Assembly (NCBI GenBank): GCA_017436845.1
Contig: JAFSCJ010000011.1
Span: 1-64,000 of the forward strand
Length of the DNA: 64,000 nt
Direction: 5' to 3'
From: Muribaculaceae bacterium
GTDB lineage: Bacteria > Bacteroidota > Bacteroidia > Bacteroidales > Muribaculaceae
Both the position numbers and the translations under genes were made by a program. The notes beneath the pieces were generated by a model. The model was not told the origin of the DNA. It did no database searches and saw only the letters and a list, made by a program, of their open reading frames with translations. Positions 7,202 to 16,577 of the stretch are shown here, piece by piece. Position 1 is the first letter of the stretch. Every line of letters begins with the position of its first letter.

Positions 7202-10147
7202 ATGAACTGCAGTCGTATAATGTTTTTTGCTCTTGCTTTAATTTGTTCTATGATGGCATTTTCTAAAGATAATGTCATTGCTGATGTATGTAATATTATT
7301 GAAAATCAGCAAGATGCGTATTTCTCCGCCGGAAAGATTAAAGTGGAGGATATTGTTGTAAATGACAAAAAGAAAATTGTTGAAATAAAGTGTAATTCAG
7401 CACTTGCAGATCACTCTTTTTCTACAGAAAGTGTTGCTAAAATGACAGAGTCGATAAGGTCGATTTTGCCTAAAAATGTTGCGAATTACAAACTGATTAT
7501 TACGTCAAATGGCATAAATCTCAATGATTTAGTGCTATATGCTAAAAAGAAAATTGTAGCACCTAAAGAGAAAACTCCATTTGTTGTTGCGGTAGATGGG
7601 ATATCTGCCCCAAATGGATTAGAAGGCGCAAATATTGCCATGTGGCAAAGCCATGGGTGGTACTTTGAACCGAAATTAAATAGATGGGAATGGCAACGTG
7701 CTCGTATTTTTCAAACTGTAGAGGATTTATATACACAAAGTTATGTAATGCCGTTTTTGATGCCAATGTTGCAAAATGCCGGCGCATATGTGTTGAGTCC
7801 AAGAGATAGAGATACAAATGCTTGTGAGGTTATTGTTGATATGGATGGAGGATATGCACAACAATCATATGTAGAAAAAAACGGTAAAGAATTGTGGGGA
7901 GATGCAAATACTGCAGGATTTGCATATAAAAAGGCTGTTTTAGAAGATAATGACAACCCATTTAGAATGGGTGGCGTGAGAATGGTGAAGACTGTTCGCA
8001 AAGCTACTGATGCATCTATTGCTCAATGGAGAGCAGACATGCCTAAGGCAGGTGAATATGCTGTGTATGTGTCCTATGCTTCATTCTCAAATAGTGCAAC
8101 TGATGCGTTATATCGCGTAAATTCATTGGCAGGAACTAAAGAATTTAAGGTTAATCAACGCATGGGGGGAGGAACATGGATTTATCTTGGACATTTCCCA
8201 TTGGCTAAGGGCGTTTCTGAAAAACCTGTCGTGGAACTATTAAATGTTTCTAACAACAAGAAAGCTGTTGTATCGGCCGATGCGGTAAAGATTGGCGGTG
8301 GAATGGGTAATGTTGCTCGTAAAGTAAACGACAGAAATGACATAGATTACAAATATGTACAAAGTGGATATCCTCGCTTTACAGAAGCTGCAAGATATTG
8401 GATGCAATGGGCAGGTATCCCTGATAGTATATATTCACCTTCCGGCAACATAAATGATTATACTGATGATTACAAATGTCGAGGTCTGTGGGTAAACTAT
8501 TTAATGGGTGGGTCATCGATGTTGCCCGGGAAAGAAGGCTTGAAAATACCCATTGATTTGTCTTTGGCATTCCACTCCGATGCCGGAACTACTATGAATG
8601 ACTCAATTATCGGAACATTGTCAATCTATTACTCAGACAAGAATGGTACTTATGCCAACGGAACTTCACGCATGGCATCGCGTGATTATACTGATGAGGT
8701 TGTTACAAATATTGTAAATGATATTCGTGCTGCTTATGAGCCTAAGTGGATGCGTCGTGCAATGTGGGATAAAACATATTATGAAGCTCGTGTTCCTCAA
8801 GTTCCTGCTATGTTGTTGGAGCTACTATCTCATCAAAACTTTGCCGATATGAAGTATGGTTTGGATCCAACATTCCGTTTTACTGTGAGTCGTGCAATTT
8901 ACAAAGGTATGTTGAAATTCATTGCTAAAAGAGATAATCGCCCATACATAGTACAGCCGTTGCCTGTTAATTCTTTCGCAATTTCAAAAGGAGAGAATGG
9001 AGTGTATAACTTGTCATGGAAAGAAACAGTGGATACTCTTGAATTAACTGCTCGACCAACTTATTATATCGTTCAACATCGTTTGAATAATGGCGCGTTT
9101 GTTGATTATACAACAGTAACAGAGCCTTCAATAAGTATTGAAATAGAAGATAATGATATCCATTCTTATCGCATCATCGCAGGGAATGATGGCGGTATCA
9201 GTTTCCCATCTGAAATACTTGCAATGTGTGATAAGGGGGATGGTAAAGAACCAGTACTTGTTGTTAATGGTTTCACTCGCATTTCCGGTCCTGATACATT
9301 TGAATCAGGTCTTATCGCCGGGTTTAATGACACAAAGGATTATGGAGTTCCATATATAAACGATATTAGTTTCATCGGTTCACAATATGAGTTCCGTCGC
9401 GAAATTCCTTGGATGGATGATGATGCTGCCGGATTTGGCGCAAGTCAAGCCAATTATGAAACGATGGTAATTGCTGGTAACACATTCGATTTTGCTTACA
9501 ACCATGGCGTTGCTATTGTCGCTGCCGGTCGTTCATTTATTTCATCAAGCGTAGAGGCATATATGTCATCAAATGAAATATATCAAGGCCCTATTGACTT
9601 GATATTAGGAAAACAAAAAGAGATAATTGTGGGACGTGGAGTATACGGCTCTCGTTATAAAACATTTCCACAAGCATTGCAACAAAAGATAACAGCTCAC
9701 TGTAATGCAGGAGGTGATATTTTTGTGTCTGGAGCTTATGTCGCAACTGATTTGTGGGACAATCCAAGAGCTACTGATGCAGATAAGGCATTTGCTTCAG
9801 AGGTGTTAGGCTACAAATGGCGTGTTGATCAAGCGGCTGTAATGGGTAGTGTCTATGAGGTACAATCTCGTTTCCCTCAATTTGAAAATTGGCATAGTAC
9901 ATTTAGTAATCAATTGAATGAAGAATGTTATGTAGTGGAATCTCCTGATAGTTTTTATCCATCAGATAAAGAAAAAGGAGCTACTATAATGCGATATAGC
10001 GAAAATAACTTAGTTGCAGGGACAGCATTTGATGCCGGCAAGTATCGTACAGTAGTGATAGGTTTCCCATTTGAAACAATCACAGATACAACAGCGCAAG
10101 CATCATTAATGAAACAAATTTTGAAATTTTTTGAAGACAAAAAATAA
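7202..10147 (+). CDS. Exported amidase-fold protein with inserted golvesin/xanthan-lyase-like domain
   Basis: This 981-residue protein has a signal peptide (about 1-21). Relatives are usually named xanthan lyase or golvesin-domain protein. I see a split amidase-like catalytic domain: His151 in QSHGWYFE and Glu174 in FQTVEDLYT, then a beta domain of about 160 residues (about 220-370, with GEYAVYVSYAS and GTWIYLGHF) typical of golvesin-like modules. Next come His458 in AFHSDAG and Glu540 in MLLELLSHQ. These match the metal ligands and catalytic Glu of Amidase_3 enzymes. The C-terminal ~400 residues hold a fibronectin-like segment (about 595-690) and a domain that I do not recognise. There is no T9SS tail, so it is probably periplasmic. 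A wall-peptide amidase is more likely than a xanthan lyase given its neighbours. Confidence 0.7.
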   Translation: MNCSRIMFFALALICSMMAFSKDNVIADVCNIIENQQDAYFSAGKIKVEDIVVNDKKKIVEIKCNSALADHSFSTESVAKMTESIRSILPKNVANYKLIITSNGINLNDLVLYAKKKIVAPKEKTPFVVAVDGISAPNGLEGANIAMWQSHGWYFEPKLNRWEWQRARIFQTVEDLYTQSYVMPFLMPMLQNAGAYVLSPRDRDTNACEVIVDMDGGYAQQSYVEKNGKELWGDANTAGFAYKKAVLEDNDNPFRMGGVRMVKTVRKATDASIAQWRADMPKAGEYAVYVSYASFSNSATDALYRVNSLAGTKEFKVNQRMGGGTWIYLGHFPLAKGVSEKPVVELLNVSNNKKAVVSADAVKIGGGMGNVARKVNDRNDIDYKYVQSGYPRFTEAARYWMQWAGIPDSIYSPSGNINDYTDDYKCRGLWVNYLMGGSSMLPGKEGLKIPIDLSLAFHSDAGTTMNDSIIGTLSIYYSDKNGTYANGTSRMASRDYTDEVVTNIVNDIRAAYEPKWMRRAMWDKTYYEARVPQVPAMLLELLSHQNFADMKYGLDPTFRFTVSRAIYKGMLKFIAKRDNRPYIVQPLPVNSFAISKGENGVYNLSWKETVDTLELTARPTYYIVQHRLNNGAFVDYTTVTEPSISIEIEDNDIHSYRIIAGNDGGISFPSEILAMCDKGDGKEPVLVVNGFTRISGPDTFESGLIAGFNDTKDYGVPYINDISFIGSQYEFRREIPWMDDDAAGFGASQANYETMVIAGNTFDFAYNHGVAIVAAGRSFISSSVEAYMSSNEIYQGPIDLILGKQKEIIVGRGVYGSRYKTFPQALQQKITAHCNAGGDIFVSGAYVATDLWDNPRATDADKAFASEVLGYKWRVDQAAVMGSVYEVQSRFPQFENWHSTFSNQLNEECYVVESPDSFYPSDKEKGATIMRYSENNLVAGTAFDAGKYRTVVIGFPFETITDTTAQASLMKQILKFFEDKK

Positions 10148-10184
10148 TAAATAAAATTATTCATAATCATAAATTAAATTATTC

Positions 10185-11642
10185 ATGAAAACTATCAATT
10201 GTTTTATCCCTTGTGCTGATGCTCAGCAAGTGAAAGCAACAGTTGACGGCCTTCGTCAAAACGCTTTAGTATCAAAAATTTTCCTCCTTGCTTCTGATGC
10301 AAATGTTGCAGTAGAAGGTTGTGAAGTTATCAACATTGATACACTTAATAGCTCAGCTACCATGAAAAAAATCGCTAACGCTACTGAAGGCGATTACACT
10401 CTACTTTACACTAAGTATAACAATCTCGTAATGGGTTATTTGGCTCTTGAACGCATGGTGCGTCTTGCTAATGACTCAAAAGCAGCTATGGTATATGCCG
10501 ACAACTATCAAATCGTTGAAGGTAAAAAAACTAACGCTCCTGTAATTGACTATCAATTTGGTTCTTTGCGTGATGATTTCAATTTTGGTTCAGTTCTATT
10601 CTTCAATACTAACGCTTTGAAAGCTGCTGCTGCCGAAATTGATGCAGAATATACTGCAGCCGGTCTTTATGACCTTCGTTTGAAAGTTTCTCGTCAAGGG
10701 GATCTCGTTCACATCAACGAATATCTTTACACCGAAATTGCACTTCCTGTAACAACTGAAGGTGAATCTCACTTTAGCTATGTTGATCCTAAAAACCGTG
10801 GCGTGCAAATTGAAATGGAACAAGCTTGTACTGATCACCTCAAAAAAATCGGTGGTTATCTTGAACCAAAATTTGAAGAAATTAACTTCAACCAAGGTGA
10901 TTTTGAATATGAAGCATCTGTTATCATACCTGTACGTAACCGTGTTCGCACAGTTCGTGATGCAATCAAGAGTGTTCTTGCACAAAAAACAGATTTTAAA
11001 TTTAATCTCATTATTATTGATAATGGTTCTACCGATGGTACAACAGAGGCTATCGATGAATTCAAAGATGACGAACGTCTTATCCACATCATTCCTGAAC
11101 GTGATGACCTTGGTATCGGTGGTTGTTGGAACATGGGTGTAAATCATCCTAAATGCGGTAAATTTGCAGTTCAACTTGACTCAGATGACGTTTACTCTGA
11201 TGAAAATACTCTTGCTAAGATGGTTGCAGCATTCTATGAACAAAATTGCTCAATGGTAGTAGGTACTTATATGCTTACTGACATCAATATGCAAATGATT
11301 CCTCCTGGTGTAATCGATCACAAAGAATGGACTCCAGAAAATGGTCGCAATAATGCACTTCGTATCAATGGTCTTGGCGCTCCACGTGCATTCTATACTC
11401 CAATGCTTCGTGAAATCAATGTGCCTAATACAAGTTATGGTGAAGACTATGCACTTGGTCTTGCATTCTCTCGTCGTTATCAAATAGGCCGCGTATATGA
11501 TGTAGTTTACTACTGTCGTCGTTGGGAAGATAACTCTGACCACGCTTTGGATATCAACAAGACTAATGCAAACAACCTTTACAAGGACCGTATCCGTACT
11601 TGGGAACTTCAAGCTCGTGTTGAATTAAACAAAAACAAATAA
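10185..11642 (+). CDS. Two-part GT2-family glycosyltransferase in the recycling locus
   Basis: This 485-residue cytoplasmic protein has no signal peptide or membrane segment. The C-terminal half (about 237-470) is a GT-A fold family 2 glycosyltransferase: SVIIPVRNRVRTV, IDNGSTDGT, then the metal/sugar-nucleotide motif LDSDDVY near residue 331, and GEDYALGLA. The N-terminal ~200 residues look like a second, degenerate GT-A-like domain (CFIPCADAQQV at the start, YADNY near residue 106). Substrate and acceptor are unknown. Codon use is richer in CGT, CTT and ATC than in many neighbours, which suggests strong expression; this is a visual impression, not a count. The next gene begins 12 nt after the stop in the same frame. 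Confidence 0.82.
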   Translation: MKTINCFIPCADAQQVKATVDGLRQNALVSKIFLLASDANVAVEGCEVINIDTLNSSATMKKIANATEGDYTLLYTKYNNLVMGYLALERMVRLANDSKAAMVYADNYQIVEGKKTNAPVIDYQFGSLRDDFNFGSVLFFNTNALKAAAAEIDAEYTAAGLYDLRLKVSRQGDLVHINEYLYTEIALPVTTEGESHFSYVDPKNRGVQIEMEQACTDHLKKIGGYLEPKFEEINFNQGDFEYEASVIIPVRNRVRTVRDAIKSVLAQKTDFKFNLIIIDNGSTDGTTEAIDEFKDDERLIHIIPERDDLGIGGCWNMGVNHPKCGKFAVQLDSDDVYSDENTLAKMVAAFYEQNCSMVVGTYMLTDINMQMIPPGVIDHKEWTPENGRNNALRINGLGAPRAFYTPMLREINVPNTSYGEDYALGLAFSRRYQIGRVYDVVYYCRRWEDNSDHALDINKTNANNLYKDRIRTWELQARVELNKNK

Positions 11643-11654
11643 TTCCTTACGGTC

Positions 11655-12584
11655 GTGGTTAATACTGAATTAGTAAATAAATTTATCGGTGAGCAGTTGG
11701 CTGAATGGCAAACTGCTGCCGATAATTTTAAAGCACTTGAAGGCGTTAAAGTAAAAGAACTTGTTGTTGACGGAATGAAGATAAAAGTGCAATTTAACCC
11801 TGCACGCATTGTTTCGTCATCGGCTAAAGTTGATGCTAAATCTTTGAAAGAACGCAAGTGCTTCCTTTGCGCTGAAAATCGTCCAACTGTTCAACGTGGA
11901 ATAGAGTGGGGAAATGGTTATATTATTCTTATCAACCCATTCCCTATTTTCCCTCGTCATTTGACTATACCTGATATGGGGCACGTTGACCAATTGATAA
12001 AAGGTCGTATTGCTGATATGATGTCGCTAGCACATGACCTTGATGGATACACTGTGTTCTATAATGGGCCTAAGTGTGGTGCATCAGCTCCTGATCATAT
12101 GCACTTTCAAGCAGGAAATAGCGACTTCCTTACAATTGGAGATGCTCTTGAAAACGCTGAACTAAAGACAATTGCAACAGATGGTGATGCTGTTCTCGCT
12201 GCATGTCAATCATTGCCTCTTAACGTATTTGTTATTGACTCAAAAGATCCTCAAGCAGGAGAACGTTTGTTTACTCGTCTATATGATGCAATCCCTGTTC
12301 CTGAGGGAGAAAAAGAGCCAATGATGAATTTGCTTTGTTTTGCAACTCCAGCAGGTGTTAGACTTGTTGTGATCCCACGCAAACAACATCGTCCATCTTT
12401 CTATGGAACAGAAGGTGATGACAAGATGTTGCTTAGTCCTGCATCAGTAGATATGGGTGGTGTATTTATTACTCCACTTGAAAAGGATTTCAACAAAGTT
12501 GATGCAGAATTAATTAAAGTAATCTTTGATGAGCTTTGTTTAAGCAATGAAGCTGTTGAAGATATTGTGAACAAGATTAAGTAA
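11655..12584 (+). CDS. DUF4922 protein, GalT/HIT-like nucleotidyltransferase or phosphorylase
   Basis: This 309-residue soluble protein starts at GTG 11655; the upstream frame is closed by the stop of the previous gene 12 nt before. It carries CFLC near residues 69-72, NPFPIFPRHLTIP at 94-106 and APDHMHFQAG with an HxHxQ motif (His148, His150, Gln152). This set resembles galactose-1-phosphate uridylyltransferase and Ap4A-phosphorylase type members of the HIT superfamily, in which the middle His becomes nucleotidylated and the CxxC helps bind a metal. The family function is not established to my knowledge. Its position between a glycosyltransferase and peptidoglycan-recycling genes suggests a sugar-1-phosphate or nucleotide-sugar substrate; this is inference. 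Confidence 0.75.
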   Translation: MVNTELVNKFIGEQLAEWQTAADNFKALEGVKVKELVVDGMKIKVQFNPARIVSSSAKVDAKSLKERKCFLCAENRPTVQRGIEWGNGYIILINPFPIFPRHLTIPDMGHVDQLIKGRIADMMSLAHDLDGYTVFYNGPKCGASAPDHMHFQAGNSDFLTIGDALENAELKTIATDGDAVLAACQSLPLNVFVIDSKDPQAGERLFTRLYDAIPVPEGEKEPMMNLLCFATPAGVRLVVIPRKQHRPSFYGTEGDDKMLLSPASVDMGGVFITPLEKDFNKVDAELIKVIFDELCLSNEAVEDIVNKIK

Positions 12585-12594
12585 AGATTCTTTA

Positions 12595-13911
12595 ATGGAA
12601 GAACCTAAGATTAAGGTCGGCATTATGAGTGCCGCCGAAGTGAAATTTACACTTGACGGAACTTTTAGTGTTCTTGATAAAACCGTCAGTGGTAGCCAAG
12701 TTGCTACCACCGATGGTAATGTTATTTTATGGAATAACGAGAAATATCAAGAATTAGAGTTTATCCCTGTTGATGAAGCATCAGCTTCTTTTGAACTTGA
12801 AGATGTTACTATTGGAGTAAATTTCCACTGGGAACGTAAAGAAGTTCAACGTTTTAAAGGTGCACTCAAATTAATTGTTGAGCATGGAAAAATCACTCCG
12901 GTGAATATACTTGGCGTAGAAGACTATTTGCTCAGCGTAATTTCTTCGGAAATGAGTGCTACTGCATCACTTGAATTGCTTAAGGCTCATGCTGTTATTT
13001 CTCGCAGTTGGTTGCTTGCACAAATTGATAAAAATAAACGCATTGAGTCATCAGGTGAAAAATATGTTGCAGCAGAAAACAAAGAGGGAGAGTTGATAAA
13101 ATGGTATGATCGTGAAGACCACATAAATTTCGATGTATGTGCCGATGACCATTGCCAACGTTATCAAGGTATCACTCGTGCATCAACTCCTCAAGTAGCA
13201 AAAGCTATTGAGGCAACAAGAGGACAAGTGCTCATGGATGGTGAAAACCTATGTGATGCACGTTTCTCTAAATGTTGTGGTGGCGTGTATGAAGAATTTG
13301 AAAACTGTTGGGAACCTGTTCATTACAATTACCTTGTCGCTCGTCGTGATGGTGTGAATGAAACAGATTTTCCTGATTTGACAGTTGAGGAAAACGCTCG
13401 CGAATGGATACTCTCACGTCCTGAAGCTCACTGTAACACAGCTGATGCTGAGATCCTTTCACAAGTTTTGAATAATTATGATCAAGAAACAACTGATTTC
13501 TATCGTTGGAAAGTAGATTATACTCAAGCAGAAATCTCTAAACTTGTTCGAGAACGTTCAGGAGAGGATTATGGCGATATCGTTGACCTTATTCCCATTG
13601 CTCGAGGTACATCAGGTCGTCTTTATAAATTGAAAATCGTTGGTACTAAAAAGACGCTTACAATAGGTAAAGAACTTGAAATTCGTCGCACATTATCACC
13701 TTCTCACTTGTATAGCTCAGCTTTCGTAGTTGAAAAAGGTGAAAATGATGCAAATGGACTTCCCTCAACATTTACTTTAAAAGGTGCCGGATGGGGACAT
13801 GGTGTAGGTCTATGCCAAATAGGTGCTGCCGTAATGGGAGCTAAAGGCTATCCTTATGAAGAAATACTATTGCATTATTTCATTGATGCATCAATAAAGA
13901 AATTATATTAA
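12595..13911 (+). CDS. SpoIID/LytB-domain protein without a signal peptide
   Basis: This 438-residue protein belongs to the SpoIID family, whose members are lytic transglycosylases on peptide-free glycan strands or amidase enhancers. The SpoIID core is seen at VEDYLLSVISSEM with the likely catalytic Glu119, followed by LLKAHAVISRSW; the C-terminal GAGWGHGVGLCQIGA (around residue 395) is the family's conserved end motif. A Cys-rich stretch CGGVYEEFENC lies in the middle. The protein starts MEEPKIKVGIM and has no signal peptide; the upstream frame is closed by a TGA at 12568-12570 and offers no hydrophobic extension. It therefore seems cytoplasmic, which is odd for the family. It is 10 nt after DUF4922 and 24 nt before the permease gene. 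Confidence 0.82.
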   Translation: MEEPKIKVGIMSAAEVKFTLDGTFSVLDKTVSGSQVATTDGNVILWNNEKYQELEFIPVDEASASFELEDVTIGVNFHWERKEVQRFKGALKLIVEHGKITPVNILGVEDYLLSVISSEMSATASLELLKAHAVISRSWLLAQIDKNKRIESSGEKYVAAENKEGELIKWYDREDHINFDVCADDHCQRYQGITRASTPQVAKAIEATRGQVLMDGENLCDARFSKCCGGVYEEFENCWEPVHYNYLVARRDGVNETDFPDLTVEENAREWILSRPEAHCNTADAEILSQVLNNYDQETTDFYRWKVDYTQAEISKLVRERSGEDYGDIVDLIPIARGTSGRLYKLKIVGTKKTLTIGKELEIRRTLSPSHLYSSAFVVEKGENDANGLPSTFTLKGAGWGHGVGLCQIGAAVMGAKGYPYEEILLHYFIDASIKKLY

Positions 13912-13935
13912 TAAACAATAAATCATAATCAGATA

Positions 13936-15306
13936 ATGAGTAAAGCAACAAAACGCAATCCATGGGCTTGGATTCCAACGCTCTATTTCGCACAAGGTAT
14001 ACCATTCATCTTCATCAATATGGTGACAATGGTACTCTTCACTCAGCTCGGTATGTCAGAAACCGATGCTGCTCTTTATACAAGTTGGCTCTATTTGCCA
14101 TGGGTAATTAAGCCTTTCTGGGGTCCTATTGTGGACATCATTCGAACAAAACGTTGGTGGACAGTAACAATGCAAATCTGTGTTGCGGTGGGTCTTGCTG
14201 CTATTGCATTCACACTTCCATTGCCTAACAAAGAAGAAATTGCACAGGGGCTTCCTGTGAGCATGTTCATGGTGTGCTTGTTCTTCTATTTTATTACTGC
14301 ATTCTGCTCTGCTACACACGATATTGCATCAGATGGTTTCTATATGATTGCTCTTAATACAGCAGAACAAAGTATGTTCGTTGGTATTCGTTCTACATTC
14401 TACCGTTGCGCAAACGTGTTTGGTCAAGGTGGTCTTGTAATGCTTGCCGGTTTCATTCAAACTCAAACAGGTGATGTTGCTATTGCATGGAAATATACAG
14501 TAATCATTTGTGCAGCATTTTTTGCAATCGTTTCTGTATATCATGCATTTATCCTTCCAGCTCCTGCTGCTGATAAAGCTGTAGGTCAAGGTGTTGCGAA
14601 GAAAAAAAGTGTTGGTGATATAGTGAAAGAATTCTCAGGTTCATTTGTAACATTCTTCCAAAAGAAACATGTGCTTCTTGCAATGTTGTTCATGCTTTTA
14701 TATCGTCTTCCAGAAGCTCAAGTTGTAAAACTTTGTCAACCATTCCTTCTCGCATCTCGTGATGCCGGAGGTCTTGGAATGACTCAAGGCGAAGTAGGTT
14801 TTGCTTATGGAACGCTTGCAATCGTAGGTCTAACTATTGGTGGTATTATTGGTGGTATTTGCGCTTCAAATGGCGGTTTGAAAAAATGGATTTGGCCAAT
14901 GGCTCTTGCTACATCTCTAAACTGTGTAGCTTACATCATTCTTTCAAACGTTCAACCTGATTATGCATTGTGGGGAGACCGCATGTTGATTTTCTCTGCA
15001 ATCATTCTTGAACAATTTGCCTACGGATTTGGTTTCACTGCATTTATGCTTTACATGATGTACTTTGCTGATGGACCATATAAAACATCTCACTATGCTA
15101 TCTGTACAGCATTCATGGCTCTTGGTATGATGCTTCCAGGTATGGCTGCAGGTTTCATCAAAGAAAGTCTTCTTGGTAACTCTTACATCATGTTCTTCTG
15201 GTGGGTACTTGCATGTAATGTTGCAACTTGGATTGTAACTGCACTTGTGCGTCGTCACATCGATCCCAAATATGGTGCTAAAGAAGCTCAATCAAAAGAA
15301 GAATAA
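13936..15306 (+). CDS. ampG: AmpG-like MFS muropeptide permease
   Basis: This 456-residue integral membrane protein has about 12 hydrophobic segments, with a start typical of AmpG-type transporters (NPWAWIPTLYFAQGIPF and SWLYLPWVIKPFWGPIVD). AmpG carries GlcNAc-1,6-anhydroMurNAc muropeptides into the cytoplasm, driven by proton symport. The context (amidases, SpoIID, NamZ, MurQ) supports a role in importing wall fragments. Substrate specificity cannot be read from the sequence, and Bacteroidetes AmpG-like proteins form their own group, so the symbol is used in the family sense only. It has a 6-nt gap to namZ, so the two are likely co-transcribed. Confidence 0.8.
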   Translation: MSKATKRNPWAWIPTLYFAQGIPFIFINMVTMVLFTQLGMSETDAALYTSWLYLPWVIKPFWGPIVDIIRTKRWWTVTMQICVAVGLAAIAFTLPLPNKEEIAQGLPVSMFMVCLFFYFITAFCSATHDIASDGFYMIALNTAEQSMFVGIRSTFYRCANVFGQGGLVMLAGFIQTQTGDVAIAWKYTVIICAAFFAIVSVYHAFILPAPAADKAVGQGVAKKKSVGDIVKEFSGSFVTFFQKKHVLLAMLFMLLYRLPEAQVVKLCQPFLLASRDAGGLGMTQGEVGFAYGTLAIVGLTIGGIIGGICASNGGLKKWIWPMALATSLNCVAYIILSNVQPDYALWGDRMLIFSAIILEQFAYGFGFTAFMLYMMYFADGPYKTSHYAICTAFMALGMMLPGMAAGFIKESLLGNSYIMFFWWVLACNVATWIVTALVRRHIDPKYGAKEAQSKEE

Positions 15307-15312
15307 AAATAG

Positions 15313-16560
15313 ATGAACTCTATGTTAAAGAAAATAATGATGCTAACCATTGCCTTTGTGGCAATGGTAGCTTCTGCACAAGTAAAACCCGGTGTTGAAA
15401 CGCTTCGTGAGGGTGGCTTTGAGCAATTGAAAGGGAAACGTGTGGGGTTGATTACAAATCCAAGTGGTGTGGATAATAATCTTGTTTCTACAATAGATAT
15501 CCTTGCAAATGCTCCCGGAGTGAAACTCACTGCGCTTTATAGTCCTGAACATGGTGTGCGTGGAGATATACCTGCCGGTGAAAAAGTTGCAACTTATACT
15601 GATGCAGCAACAGGTGTAACAGTTTATTCTTTGTATGGGAAAAACAAGAAACCATCGGCTGAAATGCTTGCTGATGTAGATGTCCTTGTTTATGACATTC
15701 AAGATAATTGCTGTCGCTCATTTACATTTATCAGTACAATGGGCTTGTGTATGGAGGCATGTGCTGAAAATAATAAGGAATTTATGGTGCTTGACCGTCC
15801 TAATCCTCTTTCAGGTTTGAAAGTTGAGGGTAATCTTGTGGAAGAAGGTTTCTTCTCATTGGTGAGCCAATTTGAAATTCCTTATCTTTATGGCTTAACT
15901 CCTGGTGAACTTGCATTAATGCTAAATGATGGGATGTTGAAGGACGGTAAGAAAACAAAATTGACAGTTGTGCCCATGCAAGGATGGCATCGTTACATGA
16001 CATTTGACCAAACAGGCATGCCTTGGATTCTTCCTTCTCCTCACCAACCATATCCACAATCAGCAATCTATTACCCAACAACAGGTATTATTGGAGAATT
16101 GTACTTTGTTTCAATCGGTGTTGGTTACACTATGCCGTTCCAATTGATTTGTGCTTCATGGATTGATGCAAATGAATTCTGCAAGAGATTGAATGCATTG
16201 AATCTTAAAGGTATCATGTTCCGTCCTATCCACATTAAACCTTATTATAGTGTGGGTAAAGGAGAAAACCTTCAAGGTGTTCAACTTTATGTAACAGATG
16301 TTCTTGATTGTGAATTGACAATGGTACAATTCCACGCAATGGAAATTTTGGCGGAGATGTACCCCGACAAGCGACTTCTTGACGAAGATGGTCAAGGAAC
16401 ACTTGGTAACCGTTGGAACATGTTTGACAAAGTGTGTGGTACAGATCAAATACGCATCAAGTTCTCAAAGAATTATAAAGTCGCTGACATCATTGACTAT
16501 TGGAACAAGGATGTTGATGCGTTTAAAGAAAAATCAAAAAAATATTATCTTTATAACTAA
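15313..16560 (+). CDS. namZ: NamZ-type exo-beta-N-acetylmuramidase (DUF1343)
   Basis: This 415-residue exported protein has a signal peptide at about residues 1-22 (ending ASAQ); the start could also be the ATG at 15322. It has the DUF1343 hallmarks: GLITNPSGVD, then YSPEHGVRGD with the Glu79-His80 pair, VLVYDIQDN, a conserved FISTMG, and LDRPNPLSG. Members of this family (GH171, NamZ) remove MurNAc from the non-reducing end of peptide-free glycans. The usual DIQDVG(A/V)RFYTY motif reads DIQDNCCRSFTF here, a small departure near the active site. It would supply free MurNAc in the periplasm for the MurT/MurK/MurQ genes downstream. Confidence 0.86.
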   Translation: MNSMLKKIMMLTIAFVAMVASAQVKPGVETLREGGFEQLKGKRVGLITNPSGVDNNLVSTIDILANAPGVKLTALYSPEHGVRGDIPAGEKVATYTDAATGVTVYSLYGKNKKPSAEMLADVDVLVYDIQDNCCRSFTFISTMGLCMEACAENNKEFMVLDRPNPLSGLKVEGNLVEEGFFSLVSQFEIPYLYGLTPGELALMLNDGMLKDGKKTKLTVVPMQGWHRYMTFDQTGMPWILPSPHQPYPQSAIYYPTTGIIGELYFVSIGVGYTMPFQLICASWIDANEFCKRLNALNLKGIMFRPIHIKPYYSVGKGENLQGVQLYVTDVLDCELTMVQFHAMEILAEMYPDKRLLDEDGQGTLGNRWNMFDKVCGTDQIRIKFSKNYKVADIIDYWNKDVDAFKEKSKKYYLYN

Positions 16561-16577
16561 GATTAAAAATAGTCTCT

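Noticed and set aside
10148..10184. Direct repeat of AAATTATTCAT before the glycosyltransferase
   Set aside because: Short and AT-rich; probably chance in this composition.
10596..11174. Long antisense reading frame (192 residues) under the glycosyltransferase
   Set aside because: Its composition is a shadow of the + strand gene, whose GT2 motifs are clear; there is no promoter or known family.
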